A DNA stretch of 64,000 nt from Limibacterium fermenti (GTDB taxonomy: Bacteria > Bacteroidota > Bacteroidia > Bacteroidales > Dysgonomonadaceae). Every line of letters starts with the position of its first letter. The stretch's first letter is position 1. Below the pieces are notes generated by a model. The model was not told the DNA's origin, did not search any database, and worked only from the letters and a program-made list of their open reading frames with translations. Shown here in pieces: positions 34,495-43,424 of this stretch. The DNA lies in NCBI RefSeq assembly GCF_041902845.1, contig NZ_CP159486.1, positions 2,232,001 through 2,296,000 of the forward strand, read 5' to 3'. A program made the translations under genes and the position numbers.

Positions 34495-37400
34495 ATGAGA
34501 AAAAAATACACAGTTTTGCGTGATTGGCATAAGAGTCAATTACCGACGTTACTCATATTAACGGTTATTTTCTTATTCACTCTTGGGGGATACGCCCAAA
34601 CAAAGGTAAGTGGAAGAGTAATCGACTCAACAGGTGATGCTTTGATCGGTGTGAATGTAATTATAGAAAACATGCGACAAGGGACAACTACAAATGCAGA
34701 AGGAAAATTCAATCTGACAGTTCCTAACACGAATGCCGTGATCGAATTCTCATATGTTGGCTTTCAAACGCGGAAAATTTCACTTAACGGAAGAACGTAT
34801 GTAGAAGTCATCTTGTCGGAAGACCCTGAAATACTCGATGAGGTGGTTGTAATTGGATATGGTGCTGTCAAAAAAAGAGACCTTACCGGTTCAGTGTCCT
34901 CTTTAAGGGGAGAAGATCTATTGAAAACAAATCCGGTAAGTGTTAATCATGGGTTACAAGGCAAATTAGCTGGAATTAATGTTTCGCAGGCCGATGGGGC
35001 ACCGGGTGCTGGAGTTAACATTCAAATCCGTGGAGCGAATTCATTTACTACAAGTACAGAACCTTTATATATTGTAGATGGAATCCCTTTTTCCATGGGA
35101 GAAGCTCCTGCGACAGATTACGGAACCAAACAAACCAATAATCCGTTGAGTACTATCAGCCCGCAGGATATCCAATCCATTGAAGTTTTAAAAGATGCGT
35201 CTGCTACAGCGATTTATGGATCCAGAGGAGCTAACGGCGTAATTATCATTACCACTAAGTCTGGCAGTGAAGGAAAACCCACGGTGCAGTTCAGTTCTAA
35301 TTTCAATATATCGAATCCTGTAAAAAGAATCGACGTTTTAAGTGCTGCCGAATATGCCGAATATCGCAATGAATTGACCATAAATGGATATTTGTATGAC
35401 GGTAAAGAATGGGTCGACCCTAGTAACTTACCATATCCCATTCCAGGACGGTGGAGTGAGACAACACAACTGAACCCGGAAACCGGTCAAATGGAAGTCC
35501 TAAAAAGGGAATATTTGCCAAGCCCTGACGATTTTCGCAAAGGGTATGACCGAAATGGAGATGGAACTTTATTTTATGGAACGAATTGGCAAGACGAGAT
35601 TTTCCATACCGCATTGAGTAAAGATTACAATCTGACCGTATCCGGTGGAGACAAAAACGGTTCTTATATGTATTCCGGCGGATATCTGGATCAACAGGGC
35701 GTTATTGTAAATTCTTATTATAAACGCTATACCGCACGTGCAAACAACTCACGTAAAATTAATGAATTTCTACAAATTGGTTCAAATCTTAGTCTTACGA
35801 AATCAGACAATCGTTTTGCCCGCACCAATAGTGAAAATTATGGTGTGATCGCTTCCGCGATCTCCTTTAATCCCACCCGCCCGGTTTTCGATCCAGAAGC
35901 AGACTCCGGCTTTTCTGAGGATTTTGCATCAGGATTAGCCAATCCCTATTTGACGGTACAAACGGAAAAAAATATATTGTCATCCCTTTCTGTATTTACA
36001 TCCGGATTTGCTGAAATTAAGTTTACCGATTGGTTGAAATTTCGTCAGAATCTGGGGTGCGGATATAGTTATGATGAACGTAATCAATATTATAATCGCT
36101 ATACTGGAGCTGGACAATCACCGACCAATGGTTATGCTGTAAAATCTGATGGTACGTACGAAAGTTTAACAGAAGAATCAATGCTTACGTTCAACAAAAA
36201 GTTCAGAGATCATGCTTTGAATGCCGTGGCAGGCATGACTTATGAGAAAGTTACATGGAAAGGTAAATCCATGAATGCTAAAAATTTTCCAACTGATGAT
36301 ACGGAGGACAATGATATGAATGCAGCTATCGGAGATAAAGAGATCAGCAGTTACCGGGGAAAATCCCAGTTGATGTCATATCTATTCCGTATAAATTATA
36401 ACCTATTGGATAGATATTTGATGACACTCTCCGTACGCCGTGATGGCTCCAGCCGCCTAGCCTTGAATCGTTGGAATAATTTCTATTCAGGAGCTATAGC
36501 TTGGCGTTTGTCTGATGAACCAATTATTAAAAATATGGGGTTCTTTGATAACCTCAAGTTTCGACTTAGTGCAGGACAAACGGGTAATCAAGGAGTTAAT
36601 GCCTACGCCACACGGTCTAAGTTTGTCGCTTCCAATTATGTTTATGATGGAGTATTAAGCAGCGGTATGGCGGAAGAACGATTTGGAGGTCCTGCTGCTC
36701 CGGACTTAAAATGGGAAACGACGACTCAATATGACTTAGGACTAGATGCCGCATTTCTTAATAACAGAATAAATTTAATCTTCGATGTTTATTACAAGAA
36801 AACAACAGATCTGCTGCAATACAAATTGATTCCGATGAGTTCAGGATTCAGTGAAATTGCCACCAATTACGGAAACGTAATGAATAAAGGATTAGAGATA
36901 AGCGGAAACTTCATACCGGTAAAAACACATAGTGTCATGTGGGAGGTAGACGCGAATATTTCATTTAATAAAAATGAAATCAGCAACTTAAATGCCGACC
37001 AATTTTCAAATGTCGTCTGGGGTATGGAAAGTATATTTCTAAGAAGAAACGGACATCCAATTGGCACTTTATATGGTTATGTGGAAGATGGCTTTTATGA
37101 TAATGAGGCAGAGGTTCGAGCTGATCCATATTACGCGAATGCAAGCGCTTCGAAAGTTAAAAGTATGGTTGGACAAATCAAGTATAAGAATATGGATGAG
37201 GATCCAGTGATTGATGATCGCGATAAAGCGATTATCGGCAATACCAATCCTGATTATCAGTATGGCTTAACCAATACCTTAACTTATAAAAACTGGACCT
37301 TCAGTTTCTTCTTGCAAGGAACCCATGGGAATGATATTTTAAATGCTAATTTACGGTCATTTGATCTCGTTGGAGGAAATAACATGCCAAAGTTTGTATG

Positions 37401-37740
37401 GGATACCCGTTGGACCTCGGAGAATAGGAATAATGCAAAATGGCCTCGTCCAGATAACACCTATACCCGTGCCTTGAAGGCTTCCGATCGTTATGTGGAA
37501 GACGGATCTTATCTTAGATGTAAGAATGTCAGTTTAAGCTATAGATGGACACAGCCGATAAAATACGTAACATCACTGAATATAACGGCAAGTGTTTCCA
37601 ATCTGTTTACAATCACTAATTATGATTGGTACGACCCCGATGTTAACAGTTTTGGTAGTGATGCGTCCCGTAGAGGTGTGGATGTATCATCTTACCCTAG
37701 TGCTCGTACTTTCAACTTAGGTATTCAACTATCATTTTAA
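34495..37740 (+). CDS. susC: SusC/RagA-family TonB-linked outer-membrane receptor
   Basis: A 1081-residue outer-membrane importer. It has a signal peptide (~1-35), a CarboxypepD_reg-like beta domain (KVSGRVIDSTGDALIGVNV, ~37-115), the SusC-type EVVVIGYGAVKKRDLTGSV segment (~123), a plug (~130-250, ending in KDASATAIYGSRGANGVII) and a 22-strand barrel with a typical C-terminal strand FNLGIQLSF. It imports oligosaccharides or nucleoside-like ligands handed over by its SusD lid, powered by TonB. Its gene, with susD 14 bp downstream, has lower GC than the two preceding PUL genes. Ligand is inferred from neighbours to contain ribose. Confidence 0.96.
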   Translation: MRKKYTVLRDWHKSQLPTLLILTVIFLFTLGGYAQTKVSGRVIDSTGDALIGVNVIIENMRQGTTTNAEGKFNLTVPNTNAVIEFSYVGFQTRKISLNGRTYVEVILSEDPEILDEVVVIGYGAVKKRDLTGSVSSLRGEDLLKTNPVSVNHGLQGKLAGINVSQADGAPGAGVNIQIRGANSFTTSTEPLYIVDGIPFSMGEAPATDYGTKQTNNPLSTISPQDIQSIEVLKDASATAIYGSRGANGVIIITTKSGSEGKPTVQFSSNFNISNPVKRIDVLSAAEYAEYRNELTINGYLYDGKEWVDPSNLPYPIPGRWSETTQLNPETGQMEVLKREYLPSPDDFRKGYDRNGDGTLFYGTNWQDEIFHTALSKDYNLTVSGGDKNGSYMYSGGYLDQQGVIVNSYYKRYTARANNSRKINEFLQIGSNLSLTKSDNRFARTNSENYGVIASAISFNPTRPVFDPEADSGFSEDFASGLANPYLTVQTEKNILSSLSVFTSGFAEIKFTDWLKFRQNLGCGYSYDERNQYYNRYTGAGQSPTNGYAVKSDGTYESLTEESMLTFNKKFRDHALNAVAGMTYEKVTWKGKSMNAKNFPTDDTEDNDMNAAIGDKEISSYRGKSQLMSYLFRINYNLLDRYLMTLSVRRDGSSRLALNRWNNFYSGAIAWRLSDEPIIKNMGFFDNLKFRLSAGQTGNQGVNAYATRSKFVASNYVYDGVLSSGMAEERFGGPAAPDLKWETTTQYDLGLDAAFLNNRINLIFDVYYKKTTDLLQYKLIPMSSGFSEIATNYGNVMNKGLEISGNFIPVKTHSVMWEVDANISFNKNEISNLNADQFSNVVWGMESIFLRRNGHPIGTLYGYVEDGFYDNEAEVRADPYYANASASKVKSMVGQIKYKNMDEDPVIDDRDKAIIGNTNPDYQYGLTNTLTYKNWTFSFFLQGTHGNDILNANLRSFDLVGGNNMPKFVWDTRWTSENRNNAKWPRPDNTYTRALKASDRYVEDGSYLRCKNVSLSYRWTQPIKYVTSLNITASVSNLFTITNYDWYDPDVNSFGSDASRRGVDVSSYPSARTFNLGIQLSF

Positions 37741-37754
37741 AGAAGTATCTGATT

Positions 37755-39467
37755 ATGAAACTTATAAAAATATTTAACTATTTCATAGCAAGTTTGTTTT
37801 TGCTGACCGCTTGCGATCTGGAAGAGGAAACTTTTACATTTGTGTCCGGAGATGATGTCGCGGCTTCCGGTAGTTATGATCAACTTGTTTCGGGAGCTTT
37901 TCTTACCTTACATTTTCCTTTCGAGTGGGGAAATTACGCTGAATTGGTTAATTTCGATTGCGATTATCAGACTGGCCCCGGATGGGCGTTTGGGTCTATC
38001 GGTGCGGGTAATTTCTATAACTCTGGCTCTAACGACAATTTCTATAAATATTATAGCCAATCTGTTCATCGAGCTAATTATCACTATTATCTGGTAAACA
38101 AGATCTCCAATATCCCGGAAAAAACAAAGAATAACGCTTTGGGAGAATTACGATTTCTTAAGGCTTGGTCACAATTCCAATTAGTTCAACATTTTGGACC
38201 AATTCCTCTATTTAAAACTTCTATTTCAGAAGGTAATGACCCCGAACAGCCTAGGGCTTCCATAAAAGATGTATATGAACATATTATTGAAACATTAAAA
38301 GAAGCGGAAACGCTATTGGTTCCTCGTGCCGATTCGGAGTATAAAAAGGGACACGTATGTCGCGGGACAGCCAAGGCGTTGCTGGCTAAAGTTTATGCGA
38401 CTATCGGTTCTGCTTCGATGGAAAACGGAAATATCACTGTAAAAGGAGGGCCGGGATCTAAAACTAATCCGGATGGTACGATTTCACGCTTGATGCCCGT
38501 CCCTATTACCCATGAAAAAGATCAAGTAGCGGGTTATGAAGAATTCGACTCACAAGAGTTTTATCGGTTGGCAAAAGAAAAAGCATGGGAAGTGATTCAA
38601 GAAGGAGAATTCGAACTGGCATCCAGTCAGCAAGAATTATGGAGCGCAGCTTATAAAAATGGTCCTGAATTTGAATTCTGCTTACAAACAATAGATGGAA
38701 ATGGCACCCTTTATTATAATTTCGTTTCTAAGGACTTTTTAGGCTATTCAAATCCTGTATATAACGGCGAATGGAGCAATGGGTTTAATGTACAAAGAGA
38801 TCATTGGCTTCAAACGTTTGATGATTGGGATGACGAGCGTATCACCTGGGGCGTTTTGCATCGCATTCCTTACTATTATGATAAAAACACCGGCAAACTG
38901 CTTTACTATTTTTATCCTGAGCGTGATAGTGTATATGTGAGAAAAGGAGAGAATGGATATGATAAAACAGATGTAGTGGCCAATGGTGCACATATGTATG
39001 GTTCGAAGTTGATGAAATTCTCAGCAGTGTCTAACTATCCTCTGGATGGTAATCGTGCAGATTTTAATTGGCCTTACATGCGTTATGCAGAAACATTATT
39101 GATTTATGCAGAAGCGGACAATGAAGTCAATAATGGGCCTTCTTCTCAAGCATTGCAGACGGTAGACTTGTTGAACAAACGGAATAATAGTACCCTTTCT
39201 TCTGAGCGAAATAACAAAATTCCCTATACAAAAGAAACATTCCGCTCTTATATTTTAGAAGAACGCGCAAAAGAATTTGCAGCAGAAGGCATCCGTCGTA
39301 CAGATTTGATTCGTTGGGGCATTTATCTCCAAGTAATGAATGCTATCGGAACAAATGATGAAAATGAGATCGTGAAAAGACGGGAACAAAAACATTTACT
39401 GTTACCGCTCCCGTTGGATGAGGTCAATGCGAATCCTTATATTGAAACGAATAATCCAGGTTGGTAA
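37755..39467 (+). CDS. susD: SusD/RagB-family surface lipoprotein
   Basis: A 570-residue lipoprotein (lipobox FLLTAC, Cys20) of the SusD family with TPR-like helices. It has an NNALGELRFLKAWSQFQLVQHFG segment (~118; key part GELRFLKAW) and the C-terminal RYAETLLIYAEADNEVN and EERAKEFAAEGIRRTDLIRWG (key part ERAKEFAAEGIRRTDL). It closes over the SusC barrel like a lid and captures ligand outside the cell. It is directly coupled to susC. It is longer than starch SusD but within the family range. Confidence 0.96.
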   Translation: MKLIKIFNYFIASLFLLTACDLEEETFTFVSGDDVAASGSYDQLVSGAFLTLHFPFEWGNYAELVNFDCDYQTGPGWAFGSIGAGNFYNSGSNDNFYKYYSQSVHRANYHYYLVNKISNIPEKTKNNALGELRFLKAWSQFQLVQHFGPIPLFKTSISEGNDPEQPRASIKDVYEHIIETLKEAETLLVPRADSEYKKGHVCRGTAKALLAKVYATIGSASMENGNITVKGGPGSKTNPDGTISRLMPVPITHEKDQVAGYEEFDSQEFYRLAKEKAWEVIQEGEFELASSQQELWSAAYKNGPEFEFCLQTIDGNGTLYYNFVSKDFLGYSNPVYNGEWSNGFNVQRDHWLQTFDDWDDERITWGVLHRIPYYYDKNTGKLLYYFYPERDSVYVRKGENGYDKTDVVANGAHMYGSKLMKFSAVSNYPLDGNRADFNWPYMRYAETLLIYAEADNEVNNGPSSQALQTVDLLNKRNNSTLSSERNNKIPYTKETFRSYILEERAKEFAAEGIRRTDLIRWGIYLQVMNAIGTNDENEIVKRREQKHLLLPLPLDEVNANPYIETNNPGW

Positions 39468-39501
39468 TGCTATTTATAAACAACTTTAATGAAAAAATAA
39501 G

Positions 39502-40632
39502 ATGAAAAGTATGATTAGTTTTAAAAATATATGCTTGACCGGGATATTATTTTTTATAATCTCCTTATCCGCATGTTCGGATGAAAATAATGACATAAAG
39601 CCAATAACACTTACCAAGGTAACTTCCGTAACCGATTTGAATACCGGTATTACAGAAGCTGCTTTAGGAGATTTTATTGCAATTCACGGCTCTGGATTGG
39701 ATATTCATAATATTGATTCTGTTTTAATAAATGACGTAAAAGTAGATTTATTAGAGGTTTATACCGAAAATGATATTTTATATCTAAAAATTCCAGTAAA
39801 ATTAGCTATCAATTTAACAGATAAAATCTACATCTATAATAAAACGGGATATCAAGAAATTCCGTTTAAAGCGGTTCCTCCTGCTCTATATTTAGAGCGT
39901 ATGTTCAATGAATATACCAAACCCGGCGATACAATCATGATTTATGGCGATTTCTTCGAACTCTATGAAATAGACTCTTTGAATGCTGTTGTAGATTTTA
40001 ACGGAAAAGTCTCTAAAGTAATAAGCTCAGCTAATAATTACCTTACTGCTCAAGTCCCTAAAGATGTAGACAAAAATATTAAGGTAAAGGTAAAAGGAAT
40101 AAAATATGACGTTGAAGCATTCTGCCCCGGACGGTATTATGACAATGAATGCATGATTATGAATTTTGACGATTTAACACCAAGTAATCCAATTAACATT
40201 GTGACAAATCCGAACGATAAACAGCGTCTTAGTGGAAACTTTCTACGTATTGACGATAAATCCGAATATTCCGGGTGGTGGTATATTGCAGAAAAAAGTG
40301 GTGTACCTTTTACAGATGATATGCTTGATAATTTCCAGAATTATGTAATAAAGTGTGAGTTCAGAACGGCAAACCAATTCATAGAAGGAAAGATTAGGTT
40401 CTGTAATTATCTGTTTTGGGATGCAAGTCCTATGGAATGGATACCGAGTGATTTCGTCTTTCAGAATTTCAACAGATGGGAAACGGTTACGTTACCTTTT
40501 GTTGTGAACCGTTCTACAACTTATCCGGAAAATATGTATTACCAATCTTTCAATATGCGTCTTGAAATTGATCCAAATATTGCCCGTAATTTTTCATTTG
40601 ACAATATCCGCATATCTAAAAAAGGAAGCTAA
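39502..40632 (+). CDS. Surface glycan-binding lipoprotein with IPT/TIG-like domains (SGBP-B type)
   Basis: A 376-residue lipoprotein (SLSAC, Cys25) in the usual third position after SusC/SusD. Two IPT/TIG-like Ig domains appear at about residues 35-125 (ITLTKVTSVTDLNTGITEA...DFIAIHGSGL) and 128-215 (GDTIMIYGDFF). A C-terminal beta-sandwich binding domain follows (~220-376; SGNFLRIDDKSEYSGWWYIAE..., W-rich, ending NFSFDNIRISK). Such proteins extend from the surface and hold polysaccharide for SusCD. Aromatic clusters SGWWYI and DASPMEWIP may form the binding face. Ligand unknown. Confidence 0.84.
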   Translation: MKSMISFKNICLTGILFFIISLSACSDENNDIKPITLTKVTSVTDLNTGITEAALGDFIAIHGSGLDIHNIDSVLINDVKVDLLEVYTENDILYLKIPVKLAINLTDKIYIYNKTGYQEIPFKAVPPALYLERMFNEYTKPGDTIMIYGDFFELYEIDSLNAVVDFNGKVSKVISSANNYLTAQVPKDVDKNIKVKVKGIKYDVEAFCPGRYYDNECMIMNFDDLTPSNPINIVTNPNDKQRLSGNFLRIDDKSEYSGWWYIAEKSGVPFTDDMLDNFQNYVIKCEFRTANQFIEGKIRFCNYLFWDASPMEWIPSDFVFQNFNRWETVTLPFVVNRSTTYPENMYYQSFNMRLEIDPNIARNFSFDNIRISKKGS

Positions 40633-40657
40633 TTTGATTTATAAACGACCTTTCATT

Positions 40658-40704
40658 AGACAGTTGTTATAATAATTGAAAAAATATAATAACTGTCTTT
40701 TTTA
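40658..40704 (+). terminator. Hairpin terminator after the surface glycan-binding gene
   Basis: Arms AGACAGTTGTTATA (40658-40671) and TATAATAACTGTCT (40685-40698) pair with one wobble and are followed by a T-run. It splits the PUL into an import half and an enzyme half, which may lower downstream expression or imply a second promoter. Confidence 0.78.
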
Positions 40705-40842
40705 AGATAATCAAATACAAAAATGTTTGTTCGACTATCAGTGGTTGGTATATTGAGTCAAGCCTCCACGATAAGGATTTTTCATATTTCGAAATAATTA
40801 CAATTGTTTTATCAAAATACAGAATTGAAGGATTTATCCAAA

Positions 40843-41177
40843 ATGAAGCAAGAATTAATTAAAACGACTATTATATTACTATTGGTTTTTATACCCATTA
40901 TTTTAAATTCTCAAACGGCAATGGCAACACATGTTGGTTGCATGAATTGTTGCGCTGTCCGCTCATTCTTGGTTAACGAAACATTTGAAGGCTCTTTTAT
41001 TTTTCCTATTACGGAAGATTATAATTGGACAAAATGGAGCGAAAGCAATATTATAAAAGTGTCCCTGAATAAGGAAATGCAAAAACTATCGTTGATATAT
41101 ATACCGAAAACAATGAGAATATGAGTGTTGATGAAAATAAGGTAGTCCTCGACTATATTAAATTAATAAAAATATGA
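40843..41177 (+). pseudogene. Frameshifted, truncated secreted carbohydrate-binding (CBM6/35-like) protein
   Basis: From ATG 40843 there is a signal peptide (KTTIILLLVFIPIILNSQT) followed by CCAVRSFLVNETFEGSF and NWTKWSESNIIKVSL, which look like the last half of a CBM6/35-type beta-sandwich. The frame then ends wrongly at 41124. One added base in the A5 run at 41081-41085 restores a frame reading TIVDIYTENNENM then VDENKVVLDYIKLIKI, whose LDYIKL end is typical for such domains. This stop (TGA 41175-41177) overlaps the next gene's ATG as ATGA. The N-terminal half of the domain is missing. A sequencing error in the A-run is possible. Confidence 0.72.
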
Positions 41178-43405
41178 AACTAAAATTACGGATAAAATCT
41201 TTAGAATTTATTCTTCTTTTTGTAGCATTGATTTTGTCAAAAAATGTCTATCCCCAAACAATATTAAAATTCAATAAGGACAGATTCCGAATTATGCAAT
41301 TCACCGATCTGCATTGGACAAGTGGAAAGGAATATAAGGAGTATAATGACAGTACTGTTTTTCTTATGGAAAATTTGATTAGAATGGAACAGCCTGATCT
41401 AGTCATTATAACAGGAGATATCGTTATATCTAAGGGTGCTCTCGAAGGATGGAAACAAATTATCCAGCCGATGATCCATACGAAAACTCCTTTTGCAGTG
41501 ACTTTCGGTAATCATGATGTAGAAGCGGATATGAGCAAATCTCAAGTAATGGAATTTCTGAAGAATACGCCCTACAATATGACTTATGATGCTGATAAAG
41601 ATATTGATGGGTACGGAAATTGCACATTGAGAATCGGTTCGTCCGACGATGAGAAAAATGATAATTGGATCATCTATTTGTTCGATTCTCATTCGTATCC
41701 GGAGGATAAAACGCTCGGGACGTATGATTGGATAAAAAACAGTCAGATCCAATGGTATCGGCAGCAAAGCAAAACAGTCACCCGAAAGAACGGAAAAATC
41801 GTACCTTCGCTCGCTTTTTTCCATATCCCTACTCCCGAATATGAAATAGCCAGGCATCTTGATTATACATTGGGAAATAAAAGCGAACAAGTCTGTTCTC
41901 CTGTTTTAAACAGCGGATTGATCACTTCTTTCATCGAAAATAAAGATGTGATGGGAACATTTGTGGGACATGATCATAACAACGATTATATCGTCGCTCC
42001 CGAAGGAAAGATTTGTTTGGCATATGGCAGAAAAACAGGTTACGTTTCTGCATATAAGGAAATACTTGAAAGAGGCGCTCGCGTTATTGATCTCTATGAA
42101 AATGAAAGGAGATTCGATACGTATATCCGAACGCTGTCAGGAAAATTCTTTGATTATACCTTCGAACAAAAACTAACGGCTGATAATTATCCCACTTCTC
42201 AAGGAACTTTCATCCACGACCATTTAGTCGCTAACTGGAACGATGCACAATGGCAAAAAGAATTGAAAGCATTAAAAGAAGCCGGCATGCAGTATCTTAT
42301 TTTCGGACCGACTTTACACACCGGAAAAGATAATGTGATAAAAAGCCCCTATCCGAGCAACTTAACAACAAAGAAAAATGCCGAAAAGGATTTAGTCGAA
42401 ATGTGTCTTCGCAATACTCAAAAAGCTGGTTTAAAGGTTTTCTTAGGACTGAACTTCCATGAAAGATGGTGGGAAGGAAATTATGACGAAGACTGGCTCT
42501 TACAACAAATGGAGATAGGTAATCGAGTTGCAGATGAATTGATTGAAAAATATAAAAAGCGCTATGGAAAAACGATGTACGGTTGGTATTGGGTATGGGA
42601 GGTAGCCAATATCGACCAATTATCTCAAAAAGAATATAAAGATGCTCTTGTAAATGCTTTAAATATTAACTTGAAGCATCTGCATGCCGTCAGTCCTGAC
42701 ATGCCTTTTATGTTATGTCCTTTTATGAATTACCGTATAGGAACGGCAAAAGAATACGCTCAATTATGGGAATATGTCTTTTCAAAAGCACACTTTCAAT
42801 CCGGAGATATTTTTGCTCCACAAGATTGCGTAGGCGCCGGAGGGTTAAACAAGGAAATGATCCCCGAATGGTTTGGGGAATTAAATCACGCGGTGAATAC
42901 AAAACCCGGCCTTTTATTCTGGTCTGATGCGGAAACTTTTGATCAACAATTTTGGGTTCCTGCTCCATTAAATCGATTTGTAGAACAAATGCGACTGGCA
43001 AGTCCCTATGTAAGCAAAATCATCACTTTCGCTTATAGTCATTATTATAGCCCGAATATTGTGAACGAACAATATCACAAGGCTTACTTACAGTATTTCA
43101 AGAATGGACAACTTCCCGACATACTTCCGCCACCCGCAGTATCAGAGATAATTGTCAAAACGGAAAGAGAGGACACTTATCTGGAATGGAAGGCGCCTGA
43201 TGATACCTCAACGATTACCGGATATTATATCTACCGAGACGGAGAATTAATCGGGAACAGACCATTGGACAGTAAGAATAAATATAAAAACGAATTTATC
43301 GATAAAAAAAGCATGAAAGGCCGGAAACATTTGTATGAAATTTCCGCCTATAATTGCATGGGAGGCGAATCAGCCAAACTCAATGCGCAAGATGCTACTA
43401 ACTAA
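41174..43405 (+). CDS. Secreted metallophosphoesterase fused to a DUF4434-like TIM-barrel glycosidase and Fn3 domain
   Basis: A 743-residue exported protein with a signal peptide (~1-28). Residues ~36-320 are a calcineurin-like phosphoesterase with metal motifs FTDLHW (D45, H47), VIITGDIV (~80), FGNHDVEA (~113), FFHIPTPEYE (~210) and VGHDHNND (~265). Residues ~343-645 resemble DUF4434/GH-like TIM barrels: QGTFIHDHLVANW, YLIFGPTLH, VFLGLNFHERWWEG and MYGWYWVWEVAN with a candidate catalytic Glu, then PQDCVGAGGL. Residues ~650-740 are a fibronectin-III module (TYLEWKAPDDTSTITGYYIY). It could remove a phosphate and cleave an adjacent glycosidic bond on one substrate. The fusion is unusual to me. 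Exact activities are unproved. Confidence 0.8.
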   Translation: MKLKLRIKSLEFILLFVALILSKNVYPQTILKFNKDRFRIMQFTDLHWTSGKEYKEYNDSTVFLMENLIRMEQPDLVIITGDIVISKGALEGWKQIIQPMIHTKTPFAVTFGNHDVEADMSKSQVMEFLKNTPYNMTYDADKDIDGYGNCTLRIGSSDDEKNDNWIIYLFDSHSYPEDKTLGTYDWIKNSQIQWYRQQSKTVTRKNGKIVPSLAFFHIPTPEYEIARHLDYTLGNKSEQVCSPVLNSGLITSFIENKDVMGTFVGHDHNNDYIVAPEGKICLAYGRKTGYVSAYKEILERGARVIDLYENERRFDTYIRTLSGKFFDYTFEQKLTADNYPTSQGTFIHDHLVANWNDAQWQKELKALKEAGMQYLIFGPTLHTGKDNVIKSPYPSNLTTKKNAEKDLVEMCLRNTQKAGLKVFLGLNFHERWWEGNYDEDWLLQQMEIGNRVADELIEKYKKRYGKTMYGWYWVWEVANIDQLSQKEYKDALVNALNINLKHLHAVSPDMPFMLCPFMNYRIGTAKEYAQLWEYVFSKAHFQSGDIFAPQDCVGAGGLNKEMIPEWFGELNHAVNTKPGLLFWSDAETFDQQFWVPAPLNRFVEQMRLASPYVSKIITFAYSHYYSPNIVNEQYHKAYLQYFKNGQLPDILPPPAVSEIIVKTEREDTYLEWKAPDDTSTITGYYIYRDGELIGNRPLDSKNKYKNEFIDKKSMKGRKHLYEISAYNCMGGESAKLNAQDATN

Positions 43406-43424
43406 AATTATAAAAAAAGAATTT

